The position numbers and the translations under genes are program-made. Below the pieces are notes generated by a model that was not told the DNA's origin, made no database searches, and saw nothing but the letters and a program-made list of their open reading frames with translations. From Candidatus Poribacteria bacterium (lineage in GTDB: Bacteria > Poribacteria > WGA-4E > WGA-3G), in NCBI GenBank assembly GCA_009835515.1, contig VXXH01000527.1, positions 1 to 8,890 of the forward strand: a DNA stretch of 8,890 bases, given 5' to 3'. Position 1 is the stretch's first letter, and every line of letters begins with the position of its first letter. This document shows positions 1 through 7,020 of this stretch, piece after piece.

Positions 1-44
1 GTTTGAAGTATACCAGAAAAGTATATGGAAATCAGAGATTGCGT

Positions 45-73
45 TTGACAATAAGGCTTCAACTTGCTAAAAT
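45..73 (+). promoter_or_regulatory. Sigma70-type promoter for the Omp85-like gene cluster
   Basis: A perfect -35 box TTGACA (45-50) and a near-consensus -10 box TAAAAT (68-73) are separated by exactly 17 bp. Transcription would begin near 80, leaving a short leader before the ATG codons at 93 and 108. The site lies inside the 5' extension of the longest open frame (TTG at 3), which argues against that upstream start. The gaps downstream are short, so this promoter may drive the whole cluster to 6826. Confidence 0.72.
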
Positions 74-107
74 AGCACAACTTTCCCGTATTATGTTTAC
101 AAAAAAT

Positions 108-2384
108 ATGAAAAAGTATATTTTTATCGTATGCCTATTGCTAACTGCATCCGGTCTGACACATGCTGAAATGACTGACGGCAGAATTGCTTTTGATTGT
201 CCTGATGCACCACACACTAAATTTCAATTCCATTTTACTCGCGAACTTATCGCACTTGCTGGCACGACAGCACCTTTCAATACAGTGTCGGATATTTATT
301 TTCGCACCTATGACGCTGAAGCCGGTATATTCGATCAATTCGTTCAGTACTATGGTGAGACCTTGAAAACCGCAAATTGGCAAAGCCTACAAGAAGATAA
401 CGACGTATGCCTCTATGTTCTGGAGGTGTCCAATGCGCAAAGTTCGCAGTCAGATAAAGCGATTTTGGGTATCTTCGCAGTTGTAAAAAGCGACAGCGAT
501 GTGCATCTGTTAAACATCGTGGGTAATATTCCACCGCAACAGATAGGGCAGCTTTTAGCGAATCTGGGGCAAATTGGGATAGAGGTCTCTGTATTAGGAT
601 CGCTTGATGCGCAAATATTTCAGAAATTTGAAGTGCCATCAGAACCGATGGCACCACCAACCTTGTTGCGTACCACTGGCAAGCAGCCAGATTTTTTTAG
701 CGTGAAGTTTTCAACGAAAAGAGAGGCGTCAAAATTTGGCTTCTCGTTCTCAAGGAGCCACAATGAAACCCTTCATGGACAGTGGAGTTACTATGGACAT
801 CCGATTGAACAGATCCATATTCGTTCTGACAGTAAAGAGCGTATTGCCCAAATTAGTGAGGCACTTCAAAAAGGGCCCGCTGACATTGAGGCTGTAATGG
901 AGCGTCTTCCATCCGTAAATACATCTGGATATAAGAAGAAACTTGTTGTTCACACATCGGAACGTCTTGCGACGATTAGCGTTGGGAATATACCAGATCA
1001 TAAAAATGAACCTTTTATGTTGGCGAAGCAGTTTCGGACCTCAGAAGGGGAGCCGATTCATGAGATACGGATTCGAGGGCATCGAGACACACATCTGAAG
1101 GATGTTAGAAAAGCTCTTGAAAAGGGACCAGAAGACATCGAAAAGGCGATCGGAACACTGCCGAGCGAGATATCGGGTTTAGAAGATGCACGTCTCCGAA
1201 TTGAAGGGGAAGGTGCTCAACGTACAGCGATAATTACCATAGTCGAAACACCGCTTCCGTCCCGTTTTTATTTTGATAGTGCCCCGTTGGCTGGGTTCAA
1301 TCGCGTTACCGGATGGGAGTTAGGGGCACGTGTCAATTCTGGTTATCGGAAAGGGGAGCGTCCAAACACATCTTACAACATCAGTGTTCCGAGTGTATTC
1401 CGTGGCGATGATCTCTCAAAATTTTTCGGACGGGTCGGTTACGGATTTGGTAATAAACAGTTCTATTACCGAGTTGGTGGCAAGGCTGCTTGGGGTGAAC
1501 CGGATTCGTGGCATCTTGGATTAACAACACAGTTCCATCGCACGACAAGCGTCATTGCCCCGGATCTTTTTCCGTTTTATGATGATACGGGAATGATTAT
1601 TCTCCGAGTTTTGGGGGTGCCGGATCATCAGAATTATTATTTCAGAGAAGGGATTGAGGTCGGACTGCAATGGCAACCTATTCGGCAAAGGCATTCTTTC
1701 AAACTGAGTCTACTTGCGGAGTCACACGACAGTATAGAAAAAAGCACAGATTGGCACTTCTTCAACTGGCGGTCAAAAAGGGATGTGCGTGAAAATCCAG
1801 TAGTAACACCGGGGCGAATGCGGAGTGCGATGTTCAGATACGATTATAGTACCCAGCACAATTTTCTCGGTTGGCACAATACTTTCTTCGCTGAGCATGG
1901 TAGTCCTGCTATCGGGTCCGATTTTGATTTTACACGGTATCAACTCCACCTACGCTATGCGCATCCGTTGGGTAGACATCAGATACGCACACGGGCAGTC
2001 GGGAGTTTTTCAACCGCCCCGCTGCCGATTCAACGCCAATTTATCATCGGTGGGCCAGGGCTACTGAACGGCTATCCGCTTTACGCTTTTGCAGGTGATC
2101 AAGGCTTTCTCTTCAATATTGAGTTTCTCTTCCATTTGCCGGCGTTACCGAATTGGAAAAACGTATTAGAATTTTCTGATTTGCCTCTTTTTTTAGTGTT
2201 TTTTCTTGATGCAGGACAGGCATGGAACGCGTCTGACGAGAGTTACATTTTTGAGCCTAAAAGCAATGCAGGTATCGGCTTGCAGTTTGGTGAAACAGAT
2301 CTTATCTTCCGGTTTAACGTTTCACAAGCCTTTGAAGCCGATCAAGGGCTTCAGTTCAACACGGCGTGGTTTTATAGTTTCTAA
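108..2384 (+). CDS. Omp85/BamA-like outer-membrane protein A with POTRA-like modules
   Basis: Predicted outer-membrane beta-barrel of 758 aa from the ATG at 108. Residues 1-20 form a signal peptide (MKK start, hydrophobic core, cleavage after THA). Residues about 25-165 are a globular domain that opens with FDCPD and ends in a stretch reminiscent of DUF4252 (LLNIVGNIP, then a Leu-rich helix). Two POTRA-like modules follow (about 232-292 and 316-380), each with an I-x-I-R strand and a helix carrying GP-x-DIE. From about 390 to the end is an Omp85-type barrel with FNRVTGWELG, the IIGGPG turn and a C-terminal Phe. The usual Arg of the Omp85 (V/L)RG(F/Y) motif is Asn here (LNGY, N654). The start is uncertain: neither ATG 108 nor ATG 93 has a Shine-Dalgarno, but both lie just after the predicted transcription start. 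It is paralogous to the gene at 3552. Role in assembly, secretion or lipid transfer cannot be decided. Confidence 0.85.
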   Translation: MKKYIFIVCLLLTASGLTHAEMTDGRIAFDCPDAPHTKFQFHFTRELIALAGTTAPFNTVSDIYFRTYDAEAGIFDQFVQYYGETLKTANWQSLQEDNDVCLYVLEVSNAQSSQSDKAILGIFAVVKSDSDVHLLNIVGNIPPQQIGQLLANLGQIGIEVSVLGSLDAQIFQKFEVPSEPMAPPTLLRTTGKQPDFFSVKFSTKREASKFGFSFSRSHNETLHGQWSYYGHPIEQIHIRSDSKERIAQISEALQKGPADIEAVMERLPSVNTSGYKKKLVVHTSERLATISVGNIPDHKNEPFMLAKQFRTSEGEPIHEIRIRGHRDTHLKDVRKALEKGPEDIEKAIGTLPSEISGLEDARLRIEGEGAQRTAIITIVETPLPSRFYFDSAPLAGFNRVTGWELGARVNSGYRKGERPNTSYNISVPSVFRGDDLSKFFGRVGYGFGNKQFYYRVGGKAAWGEPDSWHLGLTTQFHRTTSVIAPDLFPFYDDTGMIILRVLGVPDHQNYYFREGIEVGLQWQPIRQRHSFKLSLLAESHDSIEKSTDWHFFNWRSKRDVRENPVVTPGRMRSAMFRYDYSTQHNFLGWHNTFFAEHGSPAIGSDFDFTRYQLHLRYAHPLGRHQIRTRAVGSFSTAPLPIQRQFIIGGPGLLNGYPLYAFAGDQGFLFNIEFLFHLPALPNWKNVLEFSDLPLFLVFFLDAGQAWNASDESYIFEPKSNAGIGLQFGETDLIFRFNVSQAFEADQGLQFNTAWFYSF

Positions 2385-2423
2385 GTAAAAATAATCCTAT
2401 TCTGACCGCACTGTTTCAAATGC

Positions 2424-2428
2424 AGGGG
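2424..2428 (+). promoter_or_regulatory. Ribosome binding site deciding the start at 2438
   Basis: AGGGG lies 9 bases before the ATG at 2438. The in-frame ATG at 2420 has no purine-rich sequence ahead of it, so the shorter start is preferred. Confidence 0.55.
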
Positions 2429-2437
2429 TATAATGTG

Positions 2438-3115
2438 ATGCGAAGACACACAAATCGTGCCTTATTGTTATCGTTTGTTCTCCACATAGGACTAATGTTA
2501 GTGCTCTCGCCGTTTGTTGTGAATCATTTCGATGCAGAGAAAGAGAGCATATCTGCGGAGATTCTGAAAGTGGATCCGGAAAAGCGAGTGAAACGGCAGG
2601 TTTTGCCGCCGCGTCTGCAGTTGATGTCGCGGGCGGCAAGTGCTGAAACCTCATCCGATTCACCTGCTTCACCGACTTATGCGCCGCGGGTCAGTGCGCC
2701 GAAAGCACCCGTTCACACCGATGTTGTGCCTGATGTCGTTACACACGCCGATATACCAAAAGCGGATCGTCCGAGTACTGTTTCCAATACCAGTTTTGAC
2801 GAAGGGAAGACTCTCGGAGGTCCCGTCGCCATTGAAGGGCAGAATGGAAGAGGCGCGGGTGGCGTTGGTGTCGGTTTCGGTGGACCTGATCGTCAAGGGC
2901 GCGGCTTTGGCATGGGGTTAGGCAGTGGGATGGGTGTATCGGAAGCCGGACTGGATATCCCGGTTCGTATAGATACAGGCCTCGGTATTTTTGGTACGGA
3001 AGTGAAACCCGGTCACGGATTAGTCGGACAAGTTTATGTGCCCGGGGCGGCTATCTTCCGAATGCCTGATTTTGACAGTTTGTGCCTGTCTATACTTTTG
3101 TCACAGCAAACTTAA
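2438..3115 (+). CDS. TonB-like membrane anchor with Gly-rich linker (N-terminal part of a frameshifted gene)
   Basis: Reads as 225 aa from ATG 2438. Residues about 8-28 form one hydrophobic helix after a basic N-terminus (MRRHTNR), giving a type II inner-membrane topology. The helix contains S12-x-x-x-H16, matching the Ser/His pair by which TonB contacts ExbB. A basic, Pro-containing stretch (KRVKRQVLPP, about 49-58) and an Ala/Pro/Ser-rich spacer follow, then a Gly-rich segment (about 123-171). There is no recognisable TonB C-terminal domain. The last ten codons before the stop (after FDSL, about 3083-3112) look like out-of-frame sequence: reading one frame back at about 3082 continues into the PA14 domain downstream. 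The intact protein would be about 365 aa and reach 3537. It lies 53 bp after the first Omp85-like gene. The anchor call is fairly sure; energy-transducing function is inference, since no ExbB or ExbD gene is in the window. Confidence 0.75.
   Translation: MRRHTNRALLLSFVLHIGLMLVLSPFVVNHFDAEKESISAEILKVDPEKRVKRQVLPPRLQLMSRAASAETSSDSPASPTYAPRVSAPKAPVHTDVVPDVVTHADIPKADRPSTVSNTSFDEGKTLGGPVAIEGQNGRGAGGVGVGFGGPDRQGRGFGMGLGSGMGVSEAGLDIPVRIDTGLGIFGTEVKPGHGLVGQVYVPGAAIFRMPDFDSLCLSILLSQQT
3076..3112 (+). other. Frameshift junction joining the TonB-like anchor to the PA14 domain
   Basis: The upstream frame stops with TAA at 3113 and the downstream frame has TGA at 3073, so the switch must lie between these points. 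The likely site is about 3080-3085: FDSL, then PVYTFVTANLNVP in the other frame, reads as one sensible protein, whereas the upstream frame continues as CLSILLSQQT. The shift is equivalent to one lost base. No X XXY YYZ slippery heptamer is visible in the overlap. The cause could be a real mutation or a sequencing or assembly error. Confidence 0.75.
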
Positions 3116-3537
3116 ATGTCCCTAAACGAATCTATACCGCGGGTTTTCCGACACCTGAGATGCAATCCGTCGTTGAGAATTTCGCGATTCATTTCCGTGC
3201 CGAATTAGAGATTAATATACCGGGTACGTATGTCTTTGAACTCAGCTCAGATGACGGTTCACAATTATATATTAATGGGTCTCTTGTTGTGGATAATGAT
3301 GGGATCCATCCAGCAATGAGTAGACGGGGACGTATAAGGCTGGGGACGGGTATACACGCTGTTGAGATACACTATTTTCAAGGTCCTCGAGAGGCGATTG
3401 CGCTACAATGGTTTTATCAACCCCCAAATGGTTCCAGGCAAATTGTGCCACCCGATGTGATCTATCACCCCGGCAAACCACAAATTCCAGATGCTTTGAA
3501 AAAGCTACAGCAACGCCTGAAAAGGGTTCAAAAATAG
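3082..3537 (+). CDS. PA14 domain protein (C-terminal part of the frameshifted TonB-like gene)
   Basis: The open frame from GTG 3082 encodes 151 aa. Nearly all of it is a PA14 domain, a beta-sandwich of about 120-140 residues often involved in carbohydrate binding. Visible hallmarks are IPGTYVFELSSDDGSQLYING, an extended VVDNDGIH strand, the GxxRLGTGIHAVEIHYF stretch and ALQWFY near the end. The Asp-Asp pair of SDDG corresponds to the pair that binds calcium in lectin-like PA14 domains. The C-terminus is Lys-rich (KKLQQRLKRVQK). No Shine-Dalgarno precedes GTG 3082 and there is no signal peptide, so this is probably not an independent gene but the periplasmic end of the TonB-like protein that starts at 2438. 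A shorter independent product from ATG 3160 would cut into the domain. It ends 14 bp before the second Omp85-like gene. Confidence 0.8.
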   Translation: MPVYTFVTANLNVPKRIYTAGFPTPEMQSVVENFAIHFRAELEINIPGTYVFELSSDDGSQLYINGSLVVDNDGIHPAMSRRGRIRLGTGIHAVEIHYFQGPREAIALQWFYQPPNGSRQIVPPDVIYHPGKPQIPDALKKLQQRLKRVQK

Positions 3538-3551
3538 TAGCGGAGATGTAG

Positions 3552-6038
3552 ATGAAATATACTATTGCGGGTACGTTAGTGCTGTTCTTATTTCTGATAT
3601 GTTATTCAGTCAATTCACAATCCGACAACGGGATTGTCCCTTTTGACTGTCCAGATGTGCCATCGTCTCAGTTCCAATTTGATTTGAGTCGCGATGTGAT
3701 CGCGCGCGTTATGGAAGACCCGGCTTCCGATATTGCGCCACTCTTTAAAAGCGTGGATAACTTATATCTCAGGAACTACCGAAACCGAGGCGGCAATTTT
3801 AAGAAGATGATTCAGTATTACAGCGAAGTGCTAAAAGGGCGTGGTTGGCAAGCGTTAGGACAGTACCCACAAACTGACCCTGAAAAAATTAATCTTCATC
3901 TCTATATCCTCCACGAGAATGAAACCGTTAAAGGCATCTTCGTCATCGTCAAAGACAAGGGCGGAATTTACCTGATAAACATTGTCTGTGAGATGCCGAG
4001 GCGGCAGCTGGGTGAGTTGTTACTGAACCTAAATCAACTCGGTATCGAAATTCCGAGGTTAATGTCGCTGAAGCAGCGTGATTTAGAACTCACACCACCG
4101 CCACCGCCACCATCTGAACCTCTTAAACCAGATACAAAGTCCCCAATTACAGAGAAACGTGAGACAGCAGAACCCACCACAGATGAGACACCTGAGCCGC
4201 CGCCGCTTTGGGATTGGTATGCTGATGGCGAACGGATTCATGAGATACAGATTCAGAGCAAGCTCACATCCCCTGAAGGCACTGATCCGAAGTCGATTGA
4301 AGAAACAATCGTCGCCGAAAGGGAGAAGCTCCTGAAGATTCTGAGAAACGGTTCTGGAGAACTCAGAGAGGTTATACCGGTGCTATCAGGCGCGCTTGAT
4401 GCTTCCAGAAAGGTATCTCTGCGGATCACAGAAGAAGGGGCGAAACGCATTGCGATCATTAGCGTGATATCTATGGAAAAAATATCGGTGCTGAAATCTA
4501 TGGAGATCTCAGGTAAGCGAGAACAGGTAACAGTGGAGGATACGTGGTTCATTTCACAAGAAGATCAGTTTGATACGCCGCTTGCAGCAACACGATTTTG
4601 GGCAAGGGATGTCCCGATTCACGAGGTCCGTATCCGCGGCAATCAGAAGGTGCCAACGGCACGTATTCGGCAGACACTTGATAATGCTTCACCTGATATT
4701 GATAAGGCACTCAGGACGCTATTTAAAGTAATGCCCCTTTTTGAAGAGGTCCGCTTACAGGTTGATGAGGCGGATGCCAAGTACATCGCCACGATCTCTG
4801 TCGAAGAAAAACCGCTTTCTACAGATGCCTATCTCGGTCTCAGTCCGCCGATACGCCTCGGTTTTAACCGCGTGACAGGATGGGAGATCGGCACCGGCTT
4901 TGAAGTCGGGAAACGCAAAGAGGTCGGTCCTCTCTGGATGTGGCGTATCAGGAATTCACAGCGCAACCAAATCTCAAGACTGTTTGGAAAAGTCAGTTAT
5001 GCATTCGGCAACCCACATATCCATTACCATCTGGGGGGAATTGCGAATTGGGGAAAACCGTATACTTGGAACTTGCAGCTTATCGGGCAATTCCACCGGT
5101 TGACAGATGCAGTTGCCCCTGAACTTTTTCCGGGCTACAACAGCGGAATAAGCATTTTCCAGCGCATTGTTGGTGTGCCGGACCTTCACAATTACTATTT
5201 GCGACAAGGTGCTGAGATCGGATTGTATTGGGCACCGATTATGCCGACGCATTCGTTCAGGTTGTCAATGCTTGCTGAGTCACACGCAAGTCTTCAGAAA
5301 AGTACAGATTGGTTTATTACAAATTGGACATCGAAACTAAGTGTCAGAGGGAATCCACCGATAACTGCCGGTCAGATGCGGGGTCTTGTCTTTCAATACG
5401 ATTTTCTTAATAGAACAAAATCCCTCGGCTGGCACAATACTTTTCTTGCTGAACATAGCAGTGCTGCTGTGGGGTCTGATTTTGATTACACACGATTACA
5501 ATTACACCTTCGATATGCTTTTCCACTTGAGAATAATCGAATCCGCACCCGGCTTTTGCTTGGTTATTCCGGTTCGCCGCTGCCCATTCAACGCCAATTT
5601 GTGGTTGGTGGGATGGGTGGACTTAGAGGATATCCTTGGTATAGACAAGAAGACGGAGCTGATGGTATAATAACCTATGAGAGTGGACATACTTCTTCTC
5701 CTTACGCGTTCGCAGGGGACAGCGGATTTCTTCTCAATATCGAATATCACTACAAGTTGTCGAATCTATTGCGTTGGAATATTTTCAAAAATGCGTTTCT
5801 TGTCGCCTTCATTGATGAGGGGCAAGTCTGGAACGTATCTGATACTGGTTATACCTTTGATCCAAAAGCAAGTGTTGGCATCGGTTTACAGTTTGGTGAA
5901 GACGACTCTGCTGTTGTAGTTAACGTTCCGGGTTCACACTCTGGACGCGACGATTCTTTTTTTCGGGTTAACATTGCAAAAGCCCTTGAATCTGGTCTTG
6001 GTGTTCAAATTACGACTGCTTGGTATCGCAGTTTTTAA
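3552..6038 (+). CDS. Omp85/BamA-like outer-membrane protein B with POTRA-like modules
   Basis: Predicted outer-membrane barrel protein of 828 aa. ATG 3552 is preceded by GGAG at 3542-3545, six bases away. Residues 1-22 are a signal peptide (cleavage near VNS). No lipobox is seen. Residues about 29-170 are the same FDCPD-led, DUF4252-like domain as in protein A. A Pro/Glu/Thr-rich linker follows (about 180-220, with six consecutive Pro), then POTRA-like modules at about 228-305 and 355-419. The second is the most canonical: IHEVRIRGNQ at its start and LFEEVRLQV before the last strand. The barrel runs from about 428 to 828 with FNRVTGWEIG, the conserved LRGY motif (R692) of Omp85 loop 6, and a terminal Phe (TAWYRSF). 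Compared with protein A it has extra residues after LRGY and near the C-terminus. Family assignment is firm; the substrate is unknown. Confidence 0.88.
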   Translation: MKYTIAGTLVLFLFLICYSVNSQSDNGIVPFDCPDVPSSQFQFDLSRDVIARVMEDPASDIAPLFKSVDNLYLRNYRNRGGNFKKMIQYYSEVLKGRGWQALGQYPQTDPEKINLHLYILHENETVKGIFVIVKDKGGIYLINIVCEMPRRQLGELLLNLNQLGIEIPRLMSLKQRDLELTPPPPPPSEPLKPDTKSPITEKRETAEPTTDETPEPPPLWDWYADGERIHEIQIQSKLTSPEGTDPKSIEETIVAEREKLLKILRNGSGELREVIPVLSGALDASRKVSLRITEEGAKRIAIISVISMEKISVLKSMEISGKREQVTVEDTWFISQEDQFDTPLAATRFWARDVPIHEVRIRGNQKVPTARIRQTLDNASPDIDKALRTLFKVMPLFEEVRLQVDEADAKYIATISVEEKPLSTDAYLGLSPPIRLGFNRVTGWEIGTGFEVGKRKEVGPLWMWRIRNSQRNQISRLFGKVSYAFGNPHIHYHLGGIANWGKPYTWNLQLIGQFHRLTDAVAPELFPGYNSGISIFQRIVGVPDLHNYYLRQGAEIGLYWAPIMPTHSFRLSMLAESHASLQKSTDWFITNWTSKLSVRGNPPITAGQMRGLVFQYDFLNRTKSLGWHNTFLAEHSSAAVGSDFDYTRLQLHLRYAFPLENNRIRTRLLLGYSGSPLPIQRQFVVGGMGGLRGYPWYRQEDGADGIITYESGHTSSPYAFAGDSGFLLNIEYHYKLSNLLRWNIFKNAFLVAFIDEGQVWNVSDTGYTFDPKASVGIGLQFGEDDSAVVVNVPGSHSGRDDSFFRVNIAKALESGLGVQITTAWYRSF

Positions 6039-6097
6039 GTCGAGTGAACGTCTTCATGTGTGTTCTTGGATTCCGGTGCCTTTCAAAGTAGAAGAAT

Positions 6098-6826
6098 ATG
6101 AGAGCTCTCCAAATATTAGTCATCTCTGTTATGATGTCCGTGCCGACTGCTTCTATGAATTCACAGGAGGATACGGATACATTCACTTTCGTCCGATTAA
6201 AATATAACGGACAACTCACGCGGCTCAGTAGTTGGCAGGTGGATTGGCCGTCCTCGGATCGGAACTTTATCTGGCAGCTTAGTAAACAGACGAACATTGT
6301 GGTTGCACCCCGTGAAAAGATTATTGAGGTCGGTGCGTTAGAGTTATTTGAGTACCCTTTCGCGTATATGCTTGAAGTCGGTAGCCTCAGGTTAAGCACA
6401 AGTGAAGCGGAGAATCTGCGGGAATACCTCTTACGCGGTGGATTTATCTTTATTGACGATTTTCACGGGGAACGTGAATGGAAATGGTTTTATGCCGAGT
6501 TCAAGAAAATTTTCCCGGATCGAGAACCGGTGGACATCCCGATATCACACCCGATTTTCCGCTGCTTTTTTAAAATTGACAAGTTGATCCAAATCCCTGG
6601 ACTCCGTTCGCTCTTTAATGATCGCACCTACGAACGACACGATGGGCGTCCGGCGTACTGCCGTGGTGTTTATGATGATTATGGTCGGTTGATGATGATG
6701 ATCAACTTTAATTCTGATCTTGGCGATGCATGGGAACACGCCGCTGAGGACTATTACCCGCGTGAGTATTCGGATATGGCACTGAAGATGGGTATCAATG
6801 CTGTTGTTTATACCCTCACCCATTAG
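6098..6826 (+). CDS. Exported DUF4159 family protein
   Basis: 242 aa from ATG 6098, with a signal peptide at residues 1 to about 22. The rest matches the DUF4159 pattern from end to end: FTFVRLKYNG near the mature N-terminus, W46 followed by DWPSSDRNF, ELFEYPFAYML (about 82-92), LREYLLRGGFIFIDDFHG (about 107-124), an IFPDREP turn, ISHPIFRCFF (about 149-158), and a C-terminal DLGDAWE (207-213) with YYPREYSDMALKMGINAVVYTL. The family is related to glutamine-amidotransferase-like folds and its biochemical role is not established. The gene follows the second Omp85-like gene by 59 bp with no visible terminator, so co-transcription is likely. Only a weak AGAAG precedes the start. In several phyla DUF4159 proteins sit near MoxR/DUF58/BatA-type envelope clusters; none of those genes is in this window. 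Confidence 0.88.
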   Translation: MRALQILVISVMMSVPTASMNSQEDTDTFTFVRLKYNGQLTRLSSWQVDWPSSDRNFIWQLSKQTNIVVAPREKIIEVGALELFEYPFAYMLEVGSLRLSTSEAENLREYLLRGGFIFIDDFHGEREWKWFYAEFKKIFPDREPVDIPISHPIFRCFFKIDKLIQIPGLRSLFNDRTYERHDGRPAYCRGVYDDYGRLMMMINFNSDLGDAWEHAAEDYYPREYSDMALKMGINAVVYTLTH

Positions 6827-6932
6827 CCAAAATTTTTTCTTTTCAGAGTTGTAATGGGGCTCCATAACCGAGAAATCCTGTTAAACTTTTTGCGTTAATG
6901 AGAGTCTAAATCAGAAATCTTTTCGGGGCAAG

Positions 6933-6960
6933 TTTCCATATATGTTCATGTGTCTATAGG
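6933..6960 (+). promoter_or_regulatory. Possible promoter of the PhyH gene
   Basis: TTTCCA (6933-6938) and TATAGG (6955-6960) each match four of six consensus bases, with a 16 bp spacer. This is the best pair seen in the 194 bp gap before the oxygenase gene, but it is weak. Confidence 0.25.
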
Positions 6961-7020
6961 TTTGTAGGAACTTATGTGATGGAGACACCATCCAGCAAAA
7001 AGTAGGGAGACAAGAAAAAT

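Noticed and set aside
3..107. N-terminal extension of the first barrel gene from TTG at 3
   Set aside because: The extension overlaps a near-perfect promoter, and it would put 35 basic, non-signal-like residues in front of a clear signal peptide starting at 108.
3070..3100. Programmed -1 frameshift site
   Set aside because: No X XXY YYZ heptamer is present in the permitted overlap; the TTTTGAC run would shift straight into the TGA at 3073.
3552..3620. Lipoprotein signal in barrel protein B (Cys in LFLICYS)
   Set aside because: The residue before Cys is Ile, not Gly, Ala or Ser, so it is not a lipobox; an ordinary signal peptide with cleavage near VNS fits better.
6819..6858. Inverted repeat CCCATTA/TAATGGG around the DUF4159 stop codon, next to a T-rich tract, as a terminator
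   Set aside because: The stem is only 7 bp and AT-containing, the loop is about 26 bases, and the T-tract lies inside the loop instead of after the stem.
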